A model generated the notes under the pieces. That model worked only from the letters and a program-made list of their open reading frames with translations, had not been told where the DNA came from and ran no database searches. 64,000 nucleotides of DNA from G963556115 sp963677015 (GTDB taxonomy: Bacteria; Planctomycetota; SZUA-567), in NCBI GenBank assembly GCA_963677015.1, contig OY781533.1, positions 2,852,001 through 2,916,000 of the forward strand, written 5' to 3'. Each line of letters begins with the position of its first letter. Position 1 is the first letter of the stretch. The position numbers and the translations under genes were made by a program. Shown here one piece after another: positions 52,461-61,453 of the stretch.

Positions 52461-54311
52461 ATGCCCAGAATAGACAACTTACTCAAGCCTCCGCTCTTTA
52501 TCGAACTCCGGCATGTTACCTATACCGTCTCAAGCGAGCCGATACTGAGCAACCTCAATCTCAAGATCGAGCCCGGCACGGTTCACGCGCTGGTCGGTAA
52601 ACACGGCGGCGGCAAATCCACCCTCTGCAAAATTCTCTCGGGTCTACTCACCCCGACCGGCGGGATGATCGCCATCGACGGCGATTTCCAGTACCGCTGG
52701 AGCTTCTCCCGCGCCCGCCGCCACGGTATCGTCTATATCCACCAGTACTTTCACCTGCTCGAGCACCTCAGCGTCATGGAGAACTTTCTGGTCACCCGCC
52801 GCTCGCTGACCGACCTCTTCTACATCAACCGTTCGCGCCTGCGCCGCCGGGTCGAGAGCATCCTCGAAGACAGCGGCTTCGACATCTCGGTAAACACCGA
52901 CATCCGTAACCTGCCGAAGTCCAAAAGCGTTGCTCTGAGTGTTATACTCCAGCTCGCGCTCAACCCGCGCCTGCTCATCCTTGACGAGATTCTCGACCGC
53001 CTTGACGCCGATGATCAGGTGAAGATCATCACCCTGCTCGACCGGCACAAGCAGCAAGGTCTATCGGTACTCTGGGTCACCCATAATATCGATGACGTCG
53101 GCAACTTCGCCGACACCATCTCGGTCTTCCGTAAAGGCACGATCATCTTTACCAACCCGACCAACACCATCGACAAGCGTAACCTGATCAAACTCAGCTA
53201 TAATCAGATCAGCCGGGACACCGTCACCGACAAGGATATCTCCGACTTCTACAATCTGCTCCGCTATAACGAGGCGATACTCCTGCACCTGCCGGTAAAT
53301 CTGCTGGTACTCGATCAGAAACAGAATATCAAGCTGATCAACCACCGCGGCCGCAGCTTCTTCTCGGTCGAGTCGGAGGAAGGCTATACCCTCAGCAGCC
53401 TGCTGGGCGCGGATAACCAGGCTCTCACCGAGCGTATCGCCAATGCCATGAAGGAGAAGAAGGAGATAACCTTCTACGAGCTGCCGATGCTGATCAGCGA
53501 ACACCACCACGAGGTCAATCTCGTGATCTACCCGATCATCGACGACGCCGACTACATCGGCTGTATCCTGATCTTCGAGGATGTTACCGAGAAGGAGTAT
53601 CTGCGCAAACAGGCGATCCTCTCCGAGCGCCTGTCTTCTGTCGGACTCCTCGCCGCCGGGGTAGCGCATGAGATCAATAACCCGCTGGAGGTAATCTCCA
53701 ACAACCTCAACTACCTCCGCTTCGATGATGTGCCGGTAGAGGAGAAGGAAGAGGTCGTAGGCGAGCTTGAGGACGAGGTACTGCATATCAAGCGTATCCT
53801 GAAGAACATCTTCCTGCTCTCCGACCGCCAGCAGACCAAGCGCAGCAGCTTCGACCTGTGCAAACTGATAAACCGCCTGCTCCACCTGCTCAAGCACAAC
53901 GCCGGCACCAGAAATATTCATATCACCTTCAAGCAGGAAGCGGAGCTGATAGTTATCACCGCCAACCAGACCGAGATCCGGGAGGTAATTCTCAATCTCG
54001 TCAAGAACAGTATCGACGCGCTCGACGACGGTGGCGATATCGAGATCCTGCTGGAGAAGAACGAAGCGGAGAATTATGTCCGCATCATCCACCGCGACAG
54101 CGGCCCCGGTATCGACAGCGAACTACTGCCGGACATCTTCCTTCCGTTCTCCACCACCAAACTCGACAAAGAGAGCAACATGGGTCTCGGCCTCTCCATC
54201 GTCTACAACATCATCCAGAAACACTCCGGCAAAATCACCGTCGAAAACCTCCCACGCGGCGGCTGCCAGTTCACCATCACCCTCCCGCTCAATAATTCAC
54301 AGAATAATTAA
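52461..54311 (+). CDS. ABC-ATPase domain fused to PAS histidine kinase
   Basis: A 616-residue soluble protein with a rare layout: an ABC nucleotide-binding domain (about 12-245), a PAS-like domain (about 265-375), HisKA (about 388-455) and HATPase (about 490-610). The NBD has Walker A 46-54 (GKHGGGKST), Q-loop Q95, LSVMENFL as in RbsA proteins, Walker B LLILDE (171-176) and H208. The signature LSGGQ is replaced by LPKSKS at 151-156. The kinase core is complete: H403 in GVAHEINNPL, N516, DSGPG at 546 and GLGLS at 575. No membrane segment or signal peptide is present. It probably docks on a sugar permease or senses nucleotide state and phosphorylates the regulator encoded one base upstream. I do not know a described system of this type. 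Confidence 0.93.
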   Translation: MPRIDNLLKPPLFIELRHVTYTVSSEPILSNLNLKIEPGTVHALVGKHGGGKSTLCKILSGLLTPTGGMIAIDGDFQYRWSFSRARRHGIVYIHQYFHLLEHLSVMENFLVTRRSLTDLFYINRSRLRRRVESILEDSGFDISVNTDIRNLPKSKSVALSVILQLALNPRLLILDEILDRLDADDQVKIITLLDRHKQQGLSVLWVTHNIDDVGNFADTISVFRKGTIIFTNPTNTIDKRNLIKLSYNQISRDTVTDKDISDFYNLLRYNEAILLHLPVNLLVLDQKQNIKLINHRGRSFFSVESEEGYTLSSLLGADNQALTERIANAMKEKKEITFYELPMLISEHHHEVNLVIYPIIDDADYIGCILIFEDVTEKEYLRKQAILSERLSSVGLLAAGVAHEINNPLEVISNNLNYLRFDDVPVEEKEEVVGELEDEVLHIKRILKNIFLLSDRQQTKRSSFDLCKLINRLLHLLKHNAGTRNIHITFKQEAELIVITANQTEIREVILNLVKNSIDALDDGGDIEILLEKNEAENYVRIIHRDSGPGIDSELLPDIFLPFSTTKLDKESNMGLGLSIVYNIIQKHSGKITVENLPRGGCQFTITLPLNNSQNN

Positions 54312-54579
54312 CCACACCTGAAACGCTAATCAGCAAGCTCAAAAATAAGCTTATTATCTCCACCCGCTAATTCCTCATCCTCTGCACTAGCGTTATTAAA
54401 AAACTATACTGCAATTTTTGAAACACCGCTAAAAAAACAAACATCTTACTGATATAAGAGTAAAACCAAAATATCTCTATATCTAGCCATAAAATTTAAT
54501 GCAACCGCAAACAAATCATTATTAAAGCTAAGCTGTCAGCAACAATATACCTTCTCAATTAACATAATCCATAACCTGG

Positions 54580-55851
54580 CTATCCCAAATTACTAAGTTC
54601 CATTACGCCTTTTTCATCAATATACACCACTCCGGGATGAATTTCACCATCTTCAATTATCCAGCCGCCGGTATTATAAACCTCATATTGTATTGCTTTA
54701 ACCTCAACCTGCGTTTTAGATATTTGATGTGTATGCCCAAAGACGAACTTAGGCGTACAACCGGTAGTAAATTTATAATCCTTGATCCAGCAATGAATAT
54801 AATTTTCAATATACCTTATCACCAATTTATTTAGCTTTTCAGAGAGCTGATTATCCATTTTTGCTCCACGCAGAGCAGCATGTGTATTGGATTTGTTTTC
54901 TGACAACAACTTTCCAATACGACGTACAAGAAGTCGTTTTATTAGACCATTACGAATATACTCTTTAATATCTTTGACAATATTATCCTTAATACCGCCA
55001 TCATAGTAATCAATTTTTTCAAATATCATATCAAGTACTTTTTTCAACTCGGTATAATTCTTATCTCCCAATTCGTCATATATTGTTCTAACAATCTTAC
55101 CTAAGTGCGGAGACTGCCCTACAGCATACCAGATAAAGTCCGTAAATGGACTATTCATATCCTCCAGCATTTCAAGACTGACATCAGTTTCAAGATCGGT
55201 AAGATAATCAGACGCAAGCTGCCACCACGCTTCACAGAAATGACCATGATGAAAAACCACTGGTCCCTGAGCGGTATTAATCATAAAATTAGGGTATATT
55301 ATCTCTATAAAATCTGCCGGACAATATAGCTTCTCAGAAGAGATACCCAGTAAAAAATTTAAAAATTTCTGCCCAACGATTGTCCTCGAAGGATCGGGAG
55401 ACACATGATTAATTGCGAAATCATCTAGCGACAGTTTCTGAGGTAATAACTCATTTGACATTCTTTCGCCAACTATATCATTTATTTTTCCAACTGTATC
55501 ATACTCCAGAATCTGTCTCCAGATATAATGATCATGATTACCCGGAATATAAATTACCCCGGTGATCCCATTAATTTTACTTATCTCGTTCAGAAAAGCG
55601 CTGGTATTTACGGCGGCGAAACTATAGTTTGCCAGTGACAGATCAAACATATCACCCAGCAGGATCAGTTTGCAAGGGATATCACTGCCAGCCAACGTCT
55701 CAACTATATATTTCTTTAAAACAGGCCATTTCTCCGGTTCATGATAGCTCATTTGCCTTTCACTGCCTTCATCAAAAGTATAAAAATTCAAAACACTGTC
55801 AACACAACCAAAGTGCGTATCAGATATCACTAAATATCGTATAGAGTCCAT
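54580..55851 (-). CDS. Calcineurin-like metallophosphoesterase
   Basis: A 423-residue cytoplasmic protein with all metallophosphoesterase motifs: D11-x-H13 (VISDTHFG), GDMFD, GNHDHY, HHGHF and GHTH near the C terminus. A helical insert of about 130 residues lies between the fourth and fifth motifs (roughly residues 225-355). ATG 55851 follows GAAAGG; the GTG at 55860 overlaps the site. It could be a phosphodiesterase or phosphatase; the substrate is unknown. It is a single gene, AT-richer than its neighbours, which may indicate transfer. Confidence 0.88.
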   Translation of the reverse strand: MDSIRYLVISDTHFGCVDSVLNFYTFDEGSERQMSYHEPEKWPVLKKYIVETLAGSDIPCKLILLGDMFDLSLANYSFAAVNTSAFLNEISKINGITGVIYIPGNHDHYIWRQILEYDTVGKINDIVGERMSNELLPQKLSLDDFAINHVSPDPSRTIVGQKFLNFLLGISSEKLYCPADFIEIIYPNFMINTAQGPVVFHHGHFCEAWWQLASDYLTDLETDVSLEMLEDMNSPFTDFIWYAVGQSPHLGKIVRTIYDELGDKNYTELKKVLDMIFEKIDYYDGGIKDNIVKDIKEYIRNGLIKRLLVRRIGKLLSENKSNTHAALRGAKMDNQLSEKLNKLVIRYIENYIHCWIKDYKFTTGCTPKFVFGHTHQISKTQVEVKAIQYEVYNTGGWIIEDGEIHPGVVYIDEKGVMELSNLG

Positions 55852-56122
55852 CACTTTCACCTTTCATAAATATTAGCCGCAATCCGAACATAACCAAACA
55901 AACACAATTCAATCTATAACTATCCGTAACACTAAATAATACAATACTATTACAACTATACAAATTTATTACAGCGACATAACGCAAGCTTCAGGAAATC
56001 TACGCAAAAAAGCACCAAGACATTAGCGTAATATCTTATTATTTCGAGATGTTTAGACATTATAACTACATCAATTTCAAGAATACGACATTTCCAGAAT
56101 ATTGATATTGCAATAAAATCAC

Positions 56123-56158
56123 AAAAAAAAGTTGCAGGAGCAATAACACTCCTGCAAC
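56123..56158 (-). terminator. Terminator within the relic
   Basis: A perfect 10-bp stem with an eight-base loop (56131-56158) is followed on the minus strand by a T8 run (56123-56130). Confidence 0.85.
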
Positions 56159-56230
56159 CATAAACCACCTGTAAATTATTTCTTCAATCTCACCAGAACC
56201 TCTAAAACTTCCCAACGCATCCAAGTCCAG
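56131..56230 (-). pseudogene. Relic copy of a chemoreceptor 3' end with terminator
   Basis: About 100 bases are roughly 85% identical by eye to 58871-58970, the 3' end, stop and terminator of the chemoreceptor at 58943-61051. One base is missing in the coding part, breaking the frame of the final codons. Upstream homology stops, so only the tail was copied or survived. The hairpin GTTGCAGGAG/CTCCTGCAAC (56131-56158, followed on the minus strand by eight Ts) remains perfect and probably terminates the gene at 56360-57685. Confidence 0.65.
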
Positions 56231-56359
56231 TAGCAATACCCAACCTGAACCATGACTAACCACTCACAGAATTTCATATTCCACTAAAACAGCTACCGCC
56301 CAAAAGCAACACTCACCATAAACCAAATTCAAGTTATTTGAAAATTTAAGCGCCACACC

Positions 56360-57685
56360 TCACTTCTCAACAACCACCCGCGGCGTAATATAATTATTCA
56401 ATGCCGCTACATACATTTTATCACGCAATAAATACGGATGCACCTCTATTCTACCAGAACGCTGAAAAGCACCGCGCACTCCCGCCGAAAAATTACCGGC
56501 GGCCCATACCGTTCCACCTCTACTGCGTAACTGCCCAAGCAATCTCTTATCAGCAACCTCTGAAGAAGCCACATAGTCACAAGGGAGAAACAGAATAACC
56601 CTGCCAGCGACATCTGTCCCTGCAATCCCGGAATCATAACACTGCAAAGCAGCAATCGGTTCATTACCAAGATGATACGCCCATAAGAACAATAACTGAT
56701 AAAACATATAGTCAGCCTGATCAACACTTACAGCACTCGCCAGCTTTGTCATTACCGGCAACAACTGCTCATTTCCATGAAATTCTGTCAGATAATAAAC
56801 CGCGTACGCTTTCTGTCTGGGCGTATAGTTCGGATTTGCCAGAAACTTCTTACAGGGCGCAAACTCAGCAGAATCATCATCCAACCCCAGCTGCTCCGAC
56901 AGTTCATGCTTGAGCCAGATTATTAATTCTGCAGAAGGCAGCCGTTTTATCTTCAGCTCGTACGTTGCGGCTCCTTTGCCGACAGTAGAACTCAGCCGCA
57001 TAAATAACGCCCCTCCCGGCAGCATTGACGCCTGCATTACCACAAACTGCCGCCCGATCCAACGTTTAAACGCCGGTTTACCAATAAACTCACGTAAATA
57101 CGGATTCTTGGAATATACATCCAGGTGCATCTCATATGCCAACTGCCTAGCCTGCTCACCGGTGATACCGTCACCTCTTTTTCCCAGATGTTCACCAGTA
57201 CTGCTCCGAGGTTTCCGCACAAAGATACCTTTAAAAGCACGCCCCACCGTTCGTCCGACCCTTCCTAAAGCCTGCCCAGTAGCCACCGCCGAATCACCGG
57301 GATGCACAGCCAGCTGCTTCCAGCCCCTGCCGATACTCTTTACAGAATTCTTGCCCCCTGTATACAGCTGACTGCTATCATTATGCCGCATGAATTCAGA
57401 AATTATCCCAATCTCACGGGTCACCTTATATAAATTCATTATCCCCGAAACGTTATATTTCTCATTATCATCCGGCAAAGTTACAACAAACTTCCGATAC
57501 CGCCCAAGATTTGCAGGCGCAGCAGAGATCGAGTAGTCTTCACTGTCAAGTACAATAAAATCAGAAATATCGGCGTTATCCGACGTAACTGCCACCGACA
57601 CCAGCTCGGCACCAAATGCGTGATACCCTAAAAATAACAGATAATATATCAACACTTCTACAACAATTAATTTAATATAACCCAT
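56360..57685 (-). CDS. Exported protein of unknown function, TetR-linked
   Basis: A 441-residue protein that I do not recognise. ATG 57685 gives a signal peptide (KLIVVEVLIYYLLFLGYHAFG then AE, in part). The mature protein has a beta-rich start (SVAVTSDNADISDFIVLD), a basic middle (GRVGRTVGRAFKGIFVRKPR) and a helical second half containing HEAT/TPR-like helices (PRQKAYAVYYLTEFHGNEQLLPVMTKLAS, in part). The end is a beta strand with ITPRVVVEK. There is no catalytic motif. Its ribosome site is weak. Two 16-bp dyads matching the one before the TetR gene lie upstream (57739-57754 and 57925-57940), so it may be the TetR target. Confidence 0.75.
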   Translation of the reverse strand: MGYIKLIVVEVLIYYLLFLGYHAFGAELVSVAVTSDNADISDFIVLDSEDYSISAAPANLGRYRKFVVTLPDDNEKYNVSGIMNLYKVTREIGIISEFMRHNDSSQLYTGGKNSVKSIGRGWKQLAVHPGDSAVATGQALGRVGRTVGRAFKGIFVRKPRSSTGEHLGKRGDGITGEQARQLAYEMHLDVYSKNPYLREFIGKPAFKRWIGRQFVVMQASMLPGGALFMRLSSTVGKGAATYELKIKRLPSAELIIWLKHELSEQLGLDDDSAEFAPCKKFLANPNYTPRQKAYAVYYLTEFHGNEQLLPVMTKLASAVSVDQADYMFYQLLFLWAYHLGNEPIAALQCYDSGIAGTDVAGRVILFLPCDYVASSEVADKRLLGQLRSRGGTVWAAGNFSAGVRGAFQRSGRIEVHPYLLRDKMYVAALNNYITPRVVVEK

Positions 57686-57738
57686 ATCAACACCATCAAT
57701 TAATACCCTTCGCAACTCGTAGTTAAAACCCAAATATA

Positions 57739-57754
57739 TTGACTAATCACTCAA
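57739..57754. promoter_or_regulatory. Putative TetR operator 1
   Basis: TTGACTAATCACTCAA is dyad-like (TTGA...TCAA) and matches sites at 57925 and 58654 in the pattern YTGAYTRAYYACTCAA. It is 54 bases upstream of the exported-protein ATG. Confidence 0.5.
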
Positions 57755-57924
57755 TCAATATATATACAAAAAAATAAAACTATATATAATCCCCCAGATC
57801 CCATATAATCCAGACGAATCAAACCAATCCAAAATATAATAACCTCTTCAAGCACAAACCCAAATAATCTTTGACCCTATAATATTTTGACCCTAACAAA
57901 AATATCCAACAATCCTCGAAAATA

Positions 57925-57940
57925 CTGATTAATTACTCAA
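57925..57940. promoter_or_regulatory. Putative TetR operator 2
   Basis: CTGATTAATTACTCAA fits the shared pattern and is followed by TCAA as in operator 1. It lies between the TetR stop and the exported-protein promoter region. Confidence 0.45.
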
Positions 57941-58002
57941 TCAACAGATATGCAAAAAAATATTATCTACAATGACAACAAAAAATATAATAAAATGCAA
58001 CC

Positions 58003-58629
58003 TTATTTAACCAATCCATATATAAACTGATCAAAAGCTTTCGCGATTATACTCTCCAGTTCATCGCTGGAACTCATAGTTTCCCAGATAGTATAGTTGA
58101 AGTTAAAAACTCCGAAAAAGGAATACGTTGCAATTTTAACATCAAAATCCTCCCTGAAAACTCCTTTCTCCTTACCTTCCCTGAAATACGATTCCAAAGG
58201 GGCTACCGATTCCTCCATCTTTGCCACAATCTCCGGCTCATTACTCAGATCCATCGCAAAGGCATGCCTGGCGCGTATCTCTGTAAGTTCCGGATTATCA
58301 AGGGCATATTTTATCAAAACCTTGCCAAAGACCTTGATTTTATCGATCGGATTTTCGGTCCTGGAAATTTCAGCATTATAGGCCCGCAACTCCTCTGCCG
58401 ACATCTCCGACCCCTTAAAGACAATCGACCAGAACAGGTTCTTCTTAGTCTTAAAGTGGTGGAAAATAATCCCTTGCGATACACCTGCCTCTTTGGCGAT
58501 ACTTTCAGTACTGGTACGTTCAAAGCCATTTTTTGCAAAGAGCTTGGTCGCAGCTTTCACAATATTCTCAATTGTCTTCTCCTGCTTACGCTGCCGCACC
58601 GATTGACCTGTACTGCATTTCACTGCCAT
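58003..58629 (-). CDS. TetR-family regulator
   Basis: A 208-residue repressor. The helix-turn-helix is at about 18-65 (ENIVKAATKLFAKNGFERTSTESIAKEAGVSQGIIFHHFKTKKNLFW, in part), followed by a helical ligand domain with several aromatics (YSFFGVFNFNYTIWE). AGGGAGATGAA precedes the ATG. A candidate operator lies 25 bases upstream (autoregulation) and two more stand before the neighbouring exported-protein gene on the same strand. The inducer is unknown. Confidence 0.93.
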   Translation of the reverse strand: MAVKCSTGQSVRQRKQEKTIENIVKAATKLFAKNGFERTSTESIAKEAGVSQGIIFHHFKTKKNLFWSIVFKGSEMSAEELRAYNAEISRTENPIDKIKVFGKVLIKYALDNPELTEIRARHAFAMDLSNEPEIVAKMEESVAPLESYFREGKEKGVFREDFDVKIATYSFFGVFNFNYTIWETMSSSDELESIIAKAFDQFIYGLVK

Positions 58630-58653
58630 TTCATCTCCCTAACTTTACACCTA

Positions 58654-58669
58654 TTGATTGACCACTCAA
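58654..58669. promoter_or_regulatory. Putative TetR operator 3 (autoregulatory)
   Basis: TTGATTGACCACTCAA, 25 bases upstream of the tetR ATG, overlaps the expected promoter. Confidence 0.55.
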
Positions 58670-58872
58670 CCATTTTACTAAAATACCAAACACTTGTCAA
58701 CACAATCCATAAAATTTTTATTCATAAATGTACTTTTATAATATCTACTCGAAAACTACTCTTAATGAATTCCAAGCACAAAATTATATCCATATCAACA
58801 AAAAACGCTTAGTTAAAATTATAAAATTCAGATACAACCGCAAAAGCCACTGACCTTTTAAAATACAAGAAA

Positions 58873-58897
58873 TCGCAGGAGCAATAACACCCCTGCG
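58873..58897 (-). terminator. Terminator of the dCache chemoreceptor gene
   Basis: The arms TCGCAGG/CCTGCGA with an 11-base interior lie 46 bases after the stop; the tail is TTCTTGTATTTT. The equivalent hairpin in the relic copy has a better stem. Confidence 0.6.
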
Positions 58898-58942
58898 ACC
58901 ATAAACCACCTATAAATTACCACTTCAATCTCACCAGAGCCT

Positions 58943-61051
58943 CTAAAACTTCCCAAACTCCTCCGAGTCCAGCAGTTTCGGATCCTCCGCTCCGGCTCCG
59001 CCGCCCCACTCCTGTTCTTCAACACTCGACAGCGGCAACTGCCGCACCGGAGCCGTCTCTCTCTTCACCGCCCGAGACTTCTTCTGCGACCTCTTTACAC
59101 TCTCGCCTTTCAGCTTGAAGTGCCCGATCAGACCACTCATATGCCGCGACTGACTTGAGAGTTCCTCGGCTGCCGCCGCACTCTCCTCTGCTCCGGCGGT
59201 ATTCCGCTGCACAACCTGATCAACCTGTATCAGACCGTCATTGATCTGTGACAGACCTTCAGCCTGCGCCTTGGAGGAGATCGCAATCTCCGCCACGATA
59301 TCCGAAGTCTTGCCGATACCCTCGACAATCTCGCTCAGCGCCTGCGCCGTCTTCTCAGCTATCGCCGTACCGTTCTCACCCTTCTCGACACTGCCTTCGA
59401 TCAGAGTAGCCGTCTCCTGCGCCGCCTTGGCACTCCGTGCGGCGAGATTACGCACCTCTTCGGCTACCACTGCGAATCCCTTGCCGTGCTGCCCCGCCCG
59501 TGCCGCCTCAACCGCCGCGTTCAGCGCGAGCAGATTGGTCTGAAAAGCAATCTCATCAATAGTCTTGATAATCTTACTGATATTCTGCCCGGAGTCATTG
59601 ATCTCCTGCATCGCCAGCACCATATTCTCCATCTGCCGACTGCCCTCATCCGCCGCATGTCTGGCGGAAGCCGCAAGCTCATTGGCATTCTCCGCATTCT
59701 CCGCGTTCTCACCGGTTCGGTTGGAGAGATCACTGATCCCCGCCCCGATCTCTTCAATCGCCGAAGCCTGCTCGGTAGAGCCCTGCGAAAGATCCTGCGC
59801 CAGTGTCGATACCTGCCCGGAGTCAACCTCGATCTTCTGCCCCACCTCATTTATCTGCGTCAGTATCTCATTCAGCTTACCGGTCATGTTTAGAAGCGCC
59901 CGCCCCAGTACATCCTTCTCGGAAGCGAGTGTAATCTCCCGGGTCAGATCACCGTCTACTATCGCCTCCGCCAGCTCCGCGCGCTGCTGCAGACTCTCCG
60001 CCATACCGTCCAGCGCCACTGCCAGCGTACCTATCTCATCACCCCGTCCAAGCTCCAGCCTTCCCGACAGATCTCCCTGCCGCACACTTTCGGCAAAGCC
60101 TATAGTCTTCAAAAGATCTCTGGTAATCGGGCGCACCAGCAGGATAATCAGCACAATCAGCACCAGCACCACCACCGCCGAGATAATAATGCTATTGCGG
60201 TTTAGCGCTCTGATACTGCTGAAGATATCATCGAGATTTGCCGTCGTAACGATTACCCACCCGGTTATCGGCTCGGTGCTGAAGCACGCTATCTTCTCCT
60301 GCCCGTCAAATTCATAGATCAGCGTACCGTTCTTCTGTGCCAGAATCTTCTTACCCCACTCGGTATCCGCAATATTAAATTTCAAAATAACATCCTTGTT
60401 GGGATGTGCCGACATCACCCCGCGGCGATCGGTCATATACGCGTACCCCTCATCCCCGACCTGTATCGGATTTACAAAGTCATCCACAAATTTCACCAGT
60501 TCAATTGCGCTGGTCAGCACCGCCACCACCTTGCCGTCTACCGTCAGCGGCTGCGCAATAAGAAAGAGCGGCAACCCTGTCACCTTCCCCTTTAGTACAT
60601 CACTGATATTGGCCTCACCCTTTATCGCCTTCTGAAAGTACTCTCTACTGGTAAGATCAATTCCAACAGCCTTGGGATTGGAGTTAGCGATTATCTTCCC
60701 CTCTGCGCTTATCAGCGTCATCGAATCATAGATCTCGCCATAGAGATCAATAAACTCCTTCATATATGTATTGACCGCCTGTGTCTCCTGTGGAGTCGGA
60801 TTCTTATTCAGTGCCAGATCAATAAACATCTGATTCTTCGACTGCTGCACCAGATCCGACCGCAAATCCTCGACCCAGGCCGTCACCTTGGTCTTCAGCC
60901 CGGTGGTTGTCGTCTCCAGATGATCGGTAATAATATTATTTACAATACTGCCCACCGACCTCGCCGACAAAAATACTGTTACCGCCATCCCTATAATGAT
61001 CAGCCCGGTTATAGGCAGCAGAATGCGGTTACGAAACGATAAAGCCCTCAT
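58943..61051 (-). CDS. Methyl-accepting chemotaxis protein with dCache sensor
   Basis: A 702-residue chemoreceptor. TM1 is about 8-30; a periplasmic dCache_1 domain covers about 35-275 (SMTLISAEGKIIANSN, DLTSREYFQKAIKGEANISD, LPLFLIAQPLTVDGKVVAVL, EGYAYMTDRRGVMSAHPN); TM2 is about 278-305; HAMP follows; the signalling hairpin tip is IIKTIDEIAFQTNLLALNAA. Cache domains commonly bind amino or organic acids. AAGGGGGAA precedes ATG 61051. The last 60 residues form a basic then acidic tail. A relic of its 3' end lies at 56131-56230. Confidence 0.95.
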   Translation of the reverse strand: MRALSFRNRILLPITGLIIIGMAVTVFLSARSVGSIVNNIITDHLETTTTGLKTKVTAWVEDLRSDLVQQSKNQMFIDLALNKNPTPQETQAVNTYMKEFIDLYGEIYDSMTLISAEGKIIANSNPKAVGIDLTSREYFQKAIKGEANISDVLKGKVTGLPLFLIAQPLTVDGKVVAVLTSAIELVKFVDDFVNPIQVGDEGYAYMTDRRGVMSAHPNKDVILKFNIADTEWGKKILAQKNGTLIYEFDGQEKIACFSTEPITGWVIVTTANLDDIFSSIRALNRNSIIISAVVVLVLIVLIILLVRPITRDLLKTIGFAESVRQGDLSGRLELGRGDEIGTLAVALDGMAESLQQRAELAEAIVDGDLTREITLASEKDVLGRALLNMTGKLNEILTQINEVGQKIEVDSGQVSTLAQDLSQGSTEQASAIEEIGAGISDLSNRTGENAENAENANELAASARHAADEGSRQMENMVLAMQEINDSGQNISKIIKTIDEIAFQTNLLALNAAVEAARAGQHGKGFAVVAEEVRNLAARSAKAAQETATLIEGSVEKGENGTAIAEKTAQALSEIVEGIGKTSDIVAEIAISSKAQAEGLSQINDGLIQVDQVVQRNTAGAEESAAAAEELSSQSRHMSGLIGHFKLKGESVKRSQKKSRAVKRETAPVRQLPLSSVEEQEWGGGAGAEDPKLLDSEEFGKF

Positions 61052-61453
61052 CAGTTCCCCCTTCCATAAATACAATACATTATCAGTACAACATTACACA
61101 CTTTCCATATTAAATGCACAGGCAAGACGCCGCTGCAGTATACCAGAAACCCTCAGCCTCTTACCCTGATCCTTACCAGATACTTCTTAAGGCGGTATTC
61201 AGCCACACAGCTGTTCTTCCCAGACAAGTCAATATATATTCAATATCAAATATCATATGTCCACACACGTTAAAACTGCTATCAATATACCAGATTATTA
61301 TTTTTTCGGTATTGTATTCTGCAAAATACTAAAAATTAAATCCCTTATTTGCAAACATTCGCCAATAAACATCATTTAATGTTACCCTCATATGACAGGA
61401 GGCAGCCCCGAAAGGCTGCCTCCTGTCTTCTCTCTCTGCTGCATGCTGCGCTC
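61052..61453. other. Intergenic region between MFS and chemoreceptor genes
   Basis: Holds the chemoreceptor promoter region, AT-rich DNA around 61220-61390 and the MFS terminator hairpin. No gene is seen. Confidence 0.5.
61394..61427. terminator. Strong terminator after the MFS gene
   Basis: A perfect 14-bp stem GACAGGAGGCAGCC/GGCTGCCTCCTGTC with a six-base loop. The plus-strand tail is TTCTCTCTCT; the minus-strand tail lacks a T-run. Confidence 0.8.

Noticed and set aside
53061..54092. 343-codon minus-strand frame inside the ABC-kinase gene
   Set aside because: Shadow of the kinase; its Val/Asp-rich composition mirrors the sense codons and no domain is recognisable.
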